From the NCBI GenBank assembly GCA_013003285.1, contig JABDJY010000398.1, forward strand, positions 1-32,213: 32,213 nt of DNA, given 5' to 3'. This DNA comes from Alphaproteobacteria bacterium. GTDB lineage: Bacteria; Pseudomonadota; Alphaproteobacteria; UBA6615. Position 1 is the stretch's first letter, and each line of letters starts with the position of its first letter. The notes beneath the pieces are model-generated. The model searched no databases. It had not been told where the DNA came from and saw nothing but the letters and a program-made list of their open reading frames with translations. This document shows, piece after piece, positions 24,370 through 32,213 of the stretch. The position numbers and the translations under genes were made by a program.

Positions 24370-25395
24370 ATGAAGTTGTCCCCCCAAGAACGGGCCCAAT
24401 TCGCGCTCGAACGCGACGATTACCGCGATCTGATACGGTATATTCGCAGTCCGCGGCAAGAGCCGGCGCAAAATACCCTCGACCTGACTTGTATTGGCAA
24501 TACCGGCGGTGCCCACAATGTGGTGCATGGCAGGCCCGCCGGCGGGATGTTGTTGCGCACCGCTGGCCGGACCATCATCATCGATCCCGGCGACAATTCT
24601 ATCGCCTACATGACCTCGCTTGGTCTGAACCCCTACAGCATCACCGATGTGGCGGCCTCCCATGCCCATAATGATCACGTAGGCGATCTGTCCTTAGCGA
24701 TCTCGGCAGCGCTAACCCTGGGCCTTAAAGACGAGAGCGAGAGCGACAGCCACTTTCTTGTTAGCCCATCGTTGGTTGATTATGGCTCACCGAACGCGAC
24801 CAAACTCGGCTTCACGGTTCCTGCATATGCTTGGAAGGGTCGGGTCCATGCCCTGTGCTCGCGAGACATGGAAATCTTGCGCTTCGACGGTGCTTCTATC
24901 GCCTCGACCCAACAAGTCCGTATTGTCGACTCGCTAAGCGTCACTGCGGCGCCGGCGCACCATGGCCAGGTGCAGGTAACCGGCTTCGTGTTTGACACGC
25001 CGATTGGCCGCCTTGGTTACACCGGCGACACCGAATATTTTCCCGAGCTCGCTGCCGCCTACCAAGGCGCGGACGTGTTGTGGATGAACATGAACACGCT
25101 GGCGTTAGACGCGATCGACGACACGAGGCCAACTTGCCCGAAAACTGCGGCGCCGGTGCACTACCACCTAGGCTATGTCGGCGTGTGCAATTTGATCGAG
25201 GCGGTCCGCCCCACCACGGCGTTCGTTTCTCACCTCGGCGCGCAGCTTTTACCCCAGCGCGAAGCCATCCAGGCGCTGCTGCGCAACCGGTTCGCCGACA
25301 CCGGTATTACCATCTATTGCCCCGACAACGGCGATCGATACAGTTTCGTCTCTACTCTGTCCCGGCCGCCGTCGGTCGGCAGGTTCGTACCATGA
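24370..25395 (+). CDS. Metallo-beta-lactamase-fold hydrolase of a polysaccharide cluster
   Basis: 341 residues from ATG 24370, with GGAG at 24355-24358 eleven bases upstream; a longer frame from 24229 is rejected because its TTG lies in the operator-like site and its extra residues look non-coding. The metal motif HxHxDH is SHAHNDHVGD (His98, His100, Asp102, His103), with further likely ligands in APAHHGQVQ, YTGDTEYF and FVSHLGAQ. The fold covers hydrolases of esters, phosphodiesters and lactams, so the substrate is open. No signal peptide is seen. Its TGA overlaps the ATG of the nucleotidyltransferase gene (25392-25395), so a job in sugar-nucleotide or polymer metabolism is likely. Confidence 0.8.
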   Translation: MKLSPQERAQFALERDDYRDLIRYIRSPRQEPAQNTLDLTCIGNTGGAHNVVHGRPAGGMLLRTAGRTIIIDPGDNSIAYMTSLGLNPYSITDVAASHAHNDHVGDLSLAISAALTLGLKDESESDSHFLVSPSLVDYGSPNATKLGFTVPAYAWKGRVHALCSRDMEILRFDGASIASTQQVRIVDSLSVTAAPAHHGQVQVTGFVFDTPIGRLGYTGDTEYFPELAAAYQGADVLWMNMNTLALDAIDDTRPTCPKTAAPVHYHLGYVGVCNLIEAVRPTTAFVSHLGAQLLPQREAIQALLRNRFADTGITIYCPDNGDRYSFVSTLSRPPSVGRFVP

Positions 25396-26150
25396 CCGCC
25401 GAAGTCGGAATACCAGCGATCATCCTGGCGGGCGGCCTGGGGACGCGGCTGCGCAGCGTCACCAACGATAAATTTCCCAAGCCGATGGCGCCGATTCCTC
25501 TTAGAGGAAAATCTCACCCCTTTCTGGAATTTCCATTGGCCCATCTGAAAGCCGAGGGCTTCACAGACATCATAATTTGCATTGGACATCTGGGAGACCA
25601 AATTCGCCGGCATTTCGGCGACGGCCGCCAATTTGGGTTGACGATCCGCTACGACGATGCCGGCGACGCCGATACCGCGCGGCGAATTTGGGGCGCGACC
25701 CAACTGCTTGGCGCGCCAAAATATCTGGTGGTTTGCGGTGACGTCTTCCATCCTTTCGGGCTCGGCGAATTTATTGAGGACTTCTGTCGGCATCCGCAGT
25801 GGCTGATGCAACTGGCCGTCGTTCCTACTGCGGGCGACATTTCCGCCAATCTTGCGCTCGGCCCTGGCTGCGAAATTACCGACTACGATGCACGCGGCGT
25901 TCAGGGCGAATATGTCGGCATCGAGGCGGGCACGCTAACGTTCCGCGATACGATCTTCGAAGGTGATCCCGTCGCCGCTGATCTATCGCTAACCGCCAAT
26001 ATCTATCCCAGCTTGATTGCTCAAAGGGCGCTGGGTGGCAAACTTGTGACGCAGCCGTTTTTTGATATCGGCACGCCCGAAAGCTACAACCGTTTCTGCC
26101 AATACGCCGGTGCCGGTCATGCCCAACCGGTCTCTTGGGGGACGCAATGA
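25392..26150 (+). CDS. Sugar-phosphate nucleotidyltransferase
   Basis: 252 residues starting at ATG 25392, which overlaps the previous stop; the frame is open further upstream but that part is a shadow of the metallo-hydrolase gene. The nucleotide-binding signature is AIILAGGLGTRLRSVTNDKFPKPM from about residue 9, followed by FLEFPLAHLKAEGFTDIIICIGHLGDQI, the catalytic-region CGDV and FFDIGTPESYNRF. It joins a sugar 1-phosphate to a nucleotide. The closest pattern is heptose/hexose 1-phosphate nucleotidyltransferases such as HddC; the sugar cannot be named. Its stop overlaps the next ATG (26147-26150). Confidence 0.88.
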   Translation: MTAEVGIPAIILAGGLGTRLRSVTNDKFPKPMAPIPLRGKSHPFLEFPLAHLKAEGFTDIIICIGHLGDQIRRHFGDGRQFGLTIRYDDAGDADTARRIWGATQLLGAPKYLVVCGDVFHPFGLGEFIEDFCRHPQWLMQLAVVPTAGDISANLALGPGCEITDYDARGVQGEYVGIEAGTLTFRDTIFEGDPVAADLSLTANIYPSLIAQRALGGKLVTQPFFDIGTPESYNRFCQYAGAGHAQPVSWGTQ

Positions 26151-27823
26151 GATATCTTGGCGGATTGGCTCGCTTAATTCTTGCTGTGGTCTGGGTCTGG
26201 GTGCCTGTTGCAGCCTACGCCCAGACAATCCAAACAACCCAGTTGACGGCACCCAGCGGGCAAAACAATCGATTGCTGATTGTCGCGCCGGCATCGTCGC
26301 TGGCGCAGGCCCATTTTCTATCCAAAGAAATTTTTGCCGACTACGCCTTCGATATCCGGATTATCGATAGTGCCAAATACGCCCCTCTGATCGACGAGAT
26401 CGCGCACGATGCGTTCGTCTATTTCGGCTCGGATTCAGGTGTTCCGCCGACGCAGGGGTTTTTGGACGACATCGCCCGCACCAAAAAGCCGGTTTTATGG
26501 ATCAAACAACATATCTGGTTGCTCGGCGAAGACCTTTTGCAGCGGCGGGGTCTAAACGTTTTGCGACCGCAAAACACGCAGGCCGAAGCGGCCAACAGTA
26601 TTCGAGTAAAGGTAAAAGACCCGGCCCGAATCTTAAACTGGCTGTTCGACGAAAACGGCCGCGCGGTTCAGCCGACCACTGTTGTCGCTGGAAACTTGAC
26701 TTATCTGTCCTTCAATCCCCAGTCCGACAGCGCCGGAACGGCCGCGGCACCACTGCTCTCTACCGCGCTGCACGCGGCTTTCGGCGATCCAGCGAACATA
26801 TTACCCATGCCAGTGTCGAGCTTTGAGGACAGAGTCCGCAAGGCCCGTGACGACGATTTTGCAGGCGGGGTCCATCTGCCGATCTATATTTCCGAAACGA
26901 GCGAGAAATTCGTCGGCTACGATTCCGATCGTTTGCACAAAAATCTGCTGCGGATAAAAAATTCCGGCGCCGAATGGGTCACAATCCAACGCGTTTATTA
27001 CCAGGAAGGCATCAACGCCAGTCAGATCGCTAAAGATCCGGCGCGCACCGCAACGCTAGCATCGCTCGAGAATATCGTTGCCGACGCCCACAAGATCGGA
27101 CTGATGGTCCGCCTTATTCCGGTCGTAAATCTAACCGAAGCCAGCCGCAAACCCGACCAATGGCGCGGCATGATCCAACCTTCGAATCCGGATCAATGGT
27201 GGATGCAATACCGCGCAATTTTGCTCGAAGCTGCCGCCTTCGCTCGGGAGAACGAGGTCGAATCGCTTGCCATCGGCGCCGAATTGGTTGCTCTGCTGGA
27301 CGAAGACGACCGCTGGCTCTCGCTGGTGGCTGATGTGCGGCACGAAGCCAATTATCGCGGACTTTTGAGCTACCAGATCAATTTCAATGCGTTGGAACAA
27401 ATCGGCTGGGCCCATGCCCTGGACTATCTTTCAATTGCCGCTTATTGGCCGCTCGCCGAAGACCGGGACGCTGACCTCGAGACCCTGATGGAGACTTGGC
27501 GCGGAATCGGCGCAGAGCTTGCTGATTGGCGCAGCCGCAATCCCGGCACAAAGCTCGAATTCGGTGAAATCGGCTATGTCAGCCAACCTTACACCAGCGT
27601 CTTTCCCTTTTCGTGGAAGCCACACAAAGATCAGAAACGTCACCTGTCCGAGCAGTTTACTGCCTATCTCGCGCTGGAGAAATTTCTCGCAGAACATACC
27701 CAGATCGCCGGCGTCAGTTTTTTCGCATCGACGCGAGAAGATACAGACCCCGAAAGCATTGGCTACACACCCTTCGGCAAACCTGCCAGCGAGGTGATGG
27801 AGCGGATCCTCAAGTCGCGATGA
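26147..27823 (+). CDS. Secreted GH113-like TIM-barrel glycoside hydrolase
   Basis: 558 residues. The start ATG 26147 overlaps the previous stop; an ATG at 26135 is less fitting. A signal peptide (LILAVVWVWVPVAAYAQ) is followed by an N-terminal domain of ~180 residues of unknown fold that starts with LLIVAPASSLAQAHFLSKEIFADYAFDI. The catalytic part resembles GH113: IGAELVAL with Glu379 as acid/base candidate and EFGEIGYVSQP with Glu474 as nucleophile candidate. GH113 is known for beta-mannanases. In this operon, just before a processive synthase, it may process the exported polymer. The N-terminal domain resembles in layout that of the DUF2334-like protein three genes on. Confidence 0.78.
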   Translation: MRYLGGLARLILAVVWVWVPVAAYAQTIQTTQLTAPSGQNNRLLIVAPASSLAQAHFLSKEIFADYAFDIRIIDSAKYAPLIDEIAHDAFVYFGSDSGVPPTQGFLDDIARTKKPVLWIKQHIWLLGEDLLQRRGLNVLRPQNTQAEAANSIRVKVKDPARILNWLFDENGRAVQPTTVVAGNLTYLSFNPQSDSAGTAAAPLLSTALHAAFGDPANILPMPVSSFEDRVRKARDDDFAGGVHLPIYISETSEKFVGYDSDRLHKNLLRIKNSGAEWVTIQRVYYQEGINASQIAKDPARTATLASLENIVADAHKIGLMVRLIPVVNLTEASRKPDQWRGMIQPSNPDQWWMQYRAILLEAAAFARENEVESLAIGAELVALLDEDDRWLSLVADVRHEANYRGLLSYQINFNALEQIGWAHALDYLSIAAYWPLAEDRDADLETLMETWRGIGAELADWRSRNPGTKLEFGEIGYVSQPYTSVFPFSWKPHKDQKRHLSEQFTAYLALEKFLAEHTQIAGVSFFASTREDTDPESIGYTPFGKPASEVMERILKSR

Positions 27824-27854
27824 CATAGGCATTAGCGAGGTCTAACCGGAATCG

Positions 27855-30233
27855 ATGGATTACCCTTTGCTATTCTACGGCGCTGCCGCCGCGTTATTTG
27901 CCTACTCATGCTTGAGCATGGCCGCGCGCGCTTATCAATTCGTCGCGTTTCCACGCACCTTCGGCCGCACCACCAATATATCGCTGCGAAACCTTGTCGA
28001 GCTTTCTGATGAAAAAAGCGCCGAATTGCCCAGCTTCAAAATCGTCGTTCCGGCCTATCAAGAGTCGTTGGTAATCGAAGCCACGCTGCGCCGCCTCGCG
28101 GCACTCAACTATCCGCGCAGCCATCTGGAAATTTACGTTGTGACCTATGAAGACGAGCCGAAATCGGCTGGTACGGCGACGACAAGCGATATCGTTCGGC
28201 AAGTCGCGTCACAGCTCAATACCGAAACGGGACGTAGATTCATCAAGTCGCTACACGTACCGCTTGGTTTCGAAGGTTATTTCCCCGGCCGTTTGGATGC
28301 CGACCATCGCCATATTGGTAAAGCGCGCGGCCTCAACTTCGCGTTGCGCGCCATTCACGAAGAAAACGAGCGCGACGAACGCGCCTATTTCATCGCCGCC
28401 ATGCGCGCGGCGGGCTATTTGGCGCGCGTGGATAGCGCGATCGAGGCGCTCATTACAAACATGTCCGATCCCGGCGCATTCGACGCGACGACACGACGTT
28501 ATTTCGATCCCAAAAGCGATGAGTATGTCGGACCAGCGACCTTGAGCTCGCAACTCTATCGGGTTCGCGACCTGGAACAGAAGGCAGCGCAACAAGGGAC
28601 TGACATTGCCCAGTCCGCCCAAATCTTACGCGACTATGTTCAAGGCGAAGCGGCCCGGTTCTTTCTTCAGGCCCCGCGCGAAGACGCGCCAACCGCCGAA
28701 TGGCGCATCATTCCGAAGCGGGAGTTTCTTCATCGAATCATGGGTGAGGTTGAGGCGGAGTCGACAACCGTTCTCGCCGAGCGCTATAGCGCTCGAAACC
28801 TGGAACTCGCACAGGACCGACCAACATTGTTCAGTTCGCTCCAAGGGGTTGAAGATGGTGAGGCGCTGTACCAATGCACGCGGCAGCTAAATTCGCGCTG
28901 GTTAGCCATCTACGACGCCGACACCGATGCACCGCCCGACCTCTGCCGACACCTGGCCGCCCGCATCCTGACAGATCCATCCGCAATGGGCTTCCAAGGC
29001 CCGGTTGCCGCTGTCGGAAATTTTGCGGAGGTGCATCCCCTGTGCAGACCCGCCAGTCTGTGGATGGCGTTTTGTCATGCTACGAGCTATCCCCGGCTGC
29101 TCAGTAAACCGAGTTGGGCCCACCCACTCGCCGGTACAAACTTGTGCTTTCGCCTCGATGGATTTGAGCGCAACGGCCAAGTGGTGCGCACCCCACCCTA
29201 TGACGAAATTCAACGGCGTTTCATTCTGAGTTTCGATCCAGAACAACTTACCGAGGATCTCGAGGCGGGCATCCGTATGTTTAGCGACTGCCACGTCAAC
29301 GCGGACTGGCATCCCTATCTCGAAATCGAACAAGCCCCGCCGACACCTCGGGCTCTTATTGCGCAGTGGACAAGGTGGACGCAGGGAACGTTGCAGACCC
29401 TCGGTTATGTCCTACGTAGCCGCCTGCCGCGCACGCAAAAAGCCAAGCTCGCTTTGCTGCCGTTCGAGGTCATGGCCAGCGGTGTGGGCCCGGTAATCAC
29501 CATCTCATTATGGGCAGTTATCTTATTGGGCGAACTTACCACGCATCCCCAATTACTGCCGCTCACGCTGTTACTGACTTTCGCAAACTTGTTTTACGTG
29601 CTGCCGTTTCTGGTCGCGTACAATCGCTTCCGCCCTCTCACGCTGCGCGCGAACGCCGTCGAGACGTTGCGCGCCCAAGCACCACTCGTTCTAAACGAAC
29701 TCTCAAACCGAGCAAAGGATCGGCCAATTAGTGCCCAAGAGCATGAGCTGGTGCGAATGATCGCGGAACGGCTGGCACACGGTCTCAAGAAAGGCGGCTT
29801 CCTCTCTCGCTATCTCAGCTCACGCTGCATCGAAGACGACGACCGGCGACCGGCGATTGCAGGCGAAGTCGCGGCGCGGCTTGCTAACCTGGAAGAATGC
29901 ACACCCGCTGCGCTGCGGCGCGGCGAATTGGTGGCGTTGGCGACCGCGTTCCAGAATTCAGTAGCCGAAACCCCACAGGCTCGGACACCCGGCACGTGCC
30001 AAGCTTCACTGTTAGCCGATCGTTTGGCAACACTCGACCTCGCTCTGGCCCACGGCGCCGGCGAAGGTGCGCAGCGCAGGCGCGAACGCGTATCCTTGTG
30101 TCTTTGGGCCCTTCCCTTCCTGCTGTTTCAGTTGATTCCCTATTACAAGGGGCTGGTTCGCTGGATCGTTGGAAGTCGCCAACGCCACTGGGAAAAAACA
30201 CCCCGTACCCACAAAGGTGCCACATGGCTGTAA
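27855..30233 (+). CDS. Processive family-2 glycosyltransferase (polysaccharide synthase) with large internal insertion
   Basis: 792 residues. One membrane segment at the N-terminus, the GT2 domain, two or three membrane segments at ~525-595, a soluble helical stretch, and a last hydrophobic segment near 760. GT2 motifs: KIVVPAYQES, YVVTYEDE, HIGKARGLNFA (Lys156), DAD (354-356), TED near 467 and QWTRW (504-508), the QxxRW mark of processive enzymes such as cellulose or hyaluronan synthase. Between the GKARGLN and DAD motifs lie nearly 200 residues where most relatives have a few tens; the insertion (about 170-345) looks helical and charged. The polymer is unknown. It overlaps the next gene by 10 bp and follows the GH113-like gene by 31 bp. 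Confidence 0.85.
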   Translation: MDYPLLFYGAAAALFAYSCLSMAARAYQFVAFPRTFGRTTNISLRNLVELSDEKSAELPSFKIVVPAYQESLVIEATLRRLAALNYPRSHLEIYVVTYEDEPKSAGTATTSDIVRQVASQLNTETGRRFIKSLHVPLGFEGYFPGRLDADHRHIGKARGLNFALRAIHEENERDERAYFIAAMRAAGYLARVDSAIEALITNMSDPGAFDATTRRYFDPKSDEYVGPATLSSQLYRVRDLEQKAAQQGTDIAQSAQILRDYVQGEAARFFLQAPREDAPTAEWRIIPKREFLHRIMGEVEAESTTVLAERYSARNLELAQDRPTLFSSLQGVEDGEALYQCTRQLNSRWLAIYDADTDAPPDLCRHLAARILTDPSAMGFQGPVAAVGNFAEVHPLCRPASLWMAFCHATSYPRLLSKPSWAHPLAGTNLCFRLDGFERNGQVVRTPPYDEIQRRFILSFDPEQLTEDLEAGIRMFSDCHVNADWHPYLEIEQAPPTPRALIAQWTRWTQGTLQTLGYVLRSRLPRTQKAKLALLPFEVMASGVGPVITISLWAVILLGELTTHPQLLPLTLLLTFANLFYVLPFLVAYNRFRPLTLRANAVETLRAQAPLVLNELSNRAKDRPISAQEHELVRMIAERLAHGLKKGGFLSRYLSSRCIEDDDRRPAIAGEVAARLANLEECTPAALRRGELVALATAFQNSVAETPQARTPGTCQASLLADRLATLDLALAHGAGEGAQRRRERVSLCLWALPFLLFQLIPYYKGLVRWIVGSRQRHWEKTPRTHKGATWL

Positions 30234-31918
30234 ACCAATTCAAATCCGTGACGAGAGGCAACCCAACCTACGAACCAAATAATCGTAGCCCACGGGATGA
30301 CGCATCGCTGGAGACACGATTGGCAGTCGCCAAGTCGCACTGGCACCGTACAGTTGGCGAGCGCGTGCTGCGACTTATCGGATTGTTGGTGGGCCTGGTG
30401 GTGCTGTTGTTGGCAATTACCTTGGCGTCGCAAGAAGTGCCTGCAGCATCGACCGATACAATAAGGATAAGACCGTTACCGACGGCACATGAAGCCTCAT
30501 GCGCGATCGCCCCGCTTCCCGCGACCGCCGACCGGTTGTTGCTTGTCGTCGCTGATAACAACGAAAGCGTTTTCCCCCAGATTGTAGCGCTTGAAGAAGC
30601 CTTGAGTTCCTACTTTAACTTGCGAGTTCAGAGAGTGGCTGCTGCCGATTATCAGCCGGCCCTTTTGGAGAACGTTCGGGCAAGCGTGGTTTATGCCAAT
30701 GCAGTATTCAAAGATGACGAACGCATCGGCGAATTGGTTAACGATACCTGGCGCCACGAGCTGCCGGTGCTTTGGCTGGGGCCCGGCGCTTATGTGGCGG
30801 AAGCAGAGCTTGATATCGTGCTCAAGACAGACCCCAGCGCGTTTGAATCGGCGCCGAAAGGCACTATCGTCGAATATAACGGGGTTTCGATCTCGGCAAC
30901 CGGGTTTTTACTTGGCGAAACCATCAGCGAGTCGACGGGGTCACCCGCCCGCGCGGTCGCAACGGTGCGGTTGCCTAACGGCACAGCCATGCCAGCAATC
31001 ACGGTCAGAGACGATTTCGTCCACGTTAGCTTCGACCCGTTAGACCCTGACCTGCCGCCCAACCTGGCGCTAGCTGTGGTTATCGACGCTTTCGCAGAAG
31101 TGTTGGGCTCGCCCACCCCCGACCCTCGCGTGCTTTTTCGCCTCGAAGACCTGAACGGCCACGACTACGGAGAGACCGATACCTCGTTCGCGAAAACCGC
31201 CAACTATCTGCTGTCCGAGAACGTATTCCTGCACTTGGCCATCATCCCAGAATGGGTCGACGCGCAAGGAAACGTCCAGGAAAATATAGGATCCGCGCGG
31301 AAGATTCTCGACTTGATCAAGGCCTATCCGGAGTCGGTCAGTCTCATTCAGCACGGTTACCAACACTTCCGGCCGGAGGCGCGCAACACGGGTCTGCGCT
31401 CCGGCCAAGCGTTCGAGTTTTTTCTCGATGATGACCGCACATTGGGCATCGAAAAAGCGCAAGAGTTGCTCCGGCAACGGTTGGCGGCGGGAAGCGACCT
31501 AATAGAGCGTTATGCTTGGCGGCCGCATATTTTCGAGGCCCCCCACTACCTCATGTCGCCGAGCCAACAGGCACTCGCTGAAGAACTCTATCCGGTCATT
31601 CATCACCAGCCTTTATTCTACGCCAGCAAATCCAGTCAATTTCTGCTGCCCTGGTACACCAAGCGCAGCGCTGTGGTTTATGCCCCCAGCTCCGCCGGTT
31701 TTGTCGATGTTCTAAAACCTAACAGCGTTTCGAAAATCCTGCGTGTGCTGGAACAAGGCGCGCGTATTCTACCCGATCCTGTTTTCGTGGTTTTTTTCCA
31801 TCCTTTTGTGACGGAGTATGTCGGCCGGGAGACAGACCTGGAGAAATTGATCTCCGGGATCAAAGAACTCGGCTATCGCTTCGCCAACACGTGCGAGGAT
31901 ATTTCGCGGCCTCGCTAA
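30224..31918 (+). CDS. Membrane-anchored DUF2334-like (polysaccharide-deacetylase-fold) protein
   Basis: 564 residues from ATG 30224, with AAAGG about seven bases upstream; an upstream open stretch is a shadow of the synthase gene. An N-terminal cytoplasmic tail of ~45 residues leads to one membrane segment (LRLIGLLVGLVVLLLAITLAS). Outside lies a ~220-residue domain (LLLVVADNNESVFPQIVALEEALSS onward), then a DUF2334-type domain with FRLEDLNGHDY, SLIQHGYQHF, FEAPHYLMS and FFHPFV. In the related deacetylase fold, Asp and His in such motifs bind the metal, so deacetylation or trimming of the polymer during export is plausible but unproven. Its stop overlaps that of the convergent glycosyltransferase gene. 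Confidence 0.78.
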   Translation: MAVNQFKSVTRGNPTYEPNNRSPRDDASLETRLAVAKSHWHRTVGERVLRLIGLLVGLVVLLLAITLASQEVPAASTDTIRIRPLPTAHEASCAIAPLPATADRLLLVVADNNESVFPQIVALEEALSSYFNLRVQRVAAADYQPALLENVRASVVYANAVFKDDERIGELVNDTWRHELPVLWLGPGAYVAEAELDIVLKTDPSAFESAPKGTIVEYNGVSISATGFLLGETISESTGSPARAVATVRLPNGTAMPAITVRDDFVHVSFDPLDPDLPPNLALAVVIDAFAEVLGSPTPDPRVLFRLEDLNGHDYGETDTSFAKTANYLLSENVFLHLAIIPEWVDAQGNVQENIGSARKILDLIKAYPESVSLIQHGYQHFRPEARNTGLRSGQAFEFFLDDDRTLGIEKAQELLRQRLAAGSDLIERYAWRPHIFEAPHYLMSPSQQALAEELYPVIHHQPLFYASKSSQFLLPWYTKRSAVVYAPSSAGFVDVLKPNSVSKILRVLEQGARILPDPVFVVFFHPFVTEYVGRETDLEKLISGIKELGYRFANTCEDISRPR

Positions 31919-32213
31919 ACTTGCGCTAACACTCGATGTGCCCGTTCGGCGGCGAGTTCCCAATAGAGCTCTTCGTACTGCGGTATGATGAGGTCCTGTG
32001 CGTAGTTCTTAACCGAACTTTCGCGCGCGGCCTTACCCATGCGCAACCTCCGATTATCGTCTTCCAACAGGGTGATGGCGGCGCGCCCCATCGCCTTATA
32101 GTCGCCGACTGGAAATAGCATTCCGCTAACGTCATGCTCGACCACCTCGGGCAGGCCGCCAGCACGCGAACAGATAGACGTGAAGGAAATCGCGCAAAAG
32201 CTCCGTGTGAAAC
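31915..32213 (-). CDS. GT4-family glycosyltransferase, C-terminal part
   Basis: The gene runs off the right end; about 98 C-terminal residues are visible, ending at TAG 31915-31917. The GT-B sugar-nucleotide site is recognisable: RAGGLPEVVEHDVSGMLFPVGD, followed by helices AMGRAAITLLEDDNRRLRMG and a C-terminal QYEELYWEL. This is typical of group-1 (GT4) transferases that add single sugars from UDP- or GDP-sugars. It converges on the DUF2334-like gene with overlapping stops. Acceptor and donor cannot be told from the fragment. Confidence 0.85.
   Translation of the reverse strand, partial: FTRSFCAISFTSICSRAGGLPEVVEHDVSGMLFPVGDYKAMGRAAITLLEDDNRRLRMGKAARESSVKNYAQDLIIPQYEELYWELAAERAHRVLAQV

Noticed and set aside
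31847-31863. Inverted repeat TTGATCTCCGGGATCAA near the end of the DUF2334-like gene
   Set aside because: The half-sites are too far apart for FNR/FixK (7 instead of 4 bp between the 5-bp half-sites) and it lies inside coding sequence far from any start.
1-32213. CRISPR arrays, tRNA genes, insertion sequences, phage or integration sites
   Set aside because: No regularly spaced repeats, cloverleaf candidates, transposase or integrase genes were seen on reading both strands.

Overview
The window looks like a chromosomal segment from a Gram-negative, probably alphaproteobacterial organism. It is GC-rich with densely packed genes. It has envelope proteins typical of Gram-negatives (YcbB-type L,D-transpeptidase, MepK-like Tat-exported endopeptidase, HtrA-like protease) and FNR/FixK-type palindromes in front of several transcription units. 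I see no tRNA, rRNA, insertion sequence, CRISPR array or phage gene. The taxonomic call is an inference from gene content.

Layout. 1-3.1 kb: the end of a 2-oxoacid:ferredoxin oxidoreductase alpha gene, its beta gene and an acyl-CoA ligase, coupled by 4-bp overlaps. 3.1-5.2 kb: an L,D-transpeptidase and a Tat-exported peptidoglycan endopeptidase. 5.2-8.0 kb (minus): a type-II cation P-type ATPase. 8.2-18.3 kb: an amino-acid fermentation island with grdC, selenoprotein grdA, a three-gene operon (Cys-motif protein, Met-rich protein, thioredoxin-CcdA fusion), a universal stress protein (minus), selenoprotein grdB and pro-protein grdE (minus), then a divergent threonine dehydrogenase and glycine C-acetyltransferase. 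18.3-21.6 kb: HtrA-like protease (minus), tandem-domain universal stress protein, Na+/Ca2+ exchanger-type antiporter. 21.6-32.2 kb: a polysaccharide region with GH26-like hydrolase, UDP-GlcNAc 2-epimerase, metallo-beta-lactamase-fold protein, sugar nucleotidyltransferase, GH113-like protein, processive GT2 synthase with a large insertion, DUF2334-like protein and the end of a GT4 glycosyltransferase.

The central result is that both grdA and grdB are interrupted by an in-frame TGA exactly where glycine reductase proteins carry selenocysteine. In both, a perfect small hairpin follows whose loop begins with GG exactly 18 nt after the TGA. A caller that treats TGA only as stop would break both genes. 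Together with the threonine genes they suggest a redox-neutral route: threonine is oxidised to 2-amino-3-oxobutyrate (NADH made), split by CoA into glycine and acetyl-CoA, and the glycine is reduced by the Grd complex to acetyl phosphate and ammonia, consuming two reducing equivalents.

TTGA-N6-TCAA-type sites lie before grdC/the ATPase, before the three-gene operon, between grdE and the threonine genes, before both stress-protein genes, and (weaker) in the epimerase/metallo-hydrolase gap. This points to one oxygen-responsive regulon covering the fermentation island, stress proteins and perhaps ion transport. No grdD, thioredoxin reductase, acetate kinase or Sec-decoding gene is visible, so these would have to lie elsewhere or be replaced.
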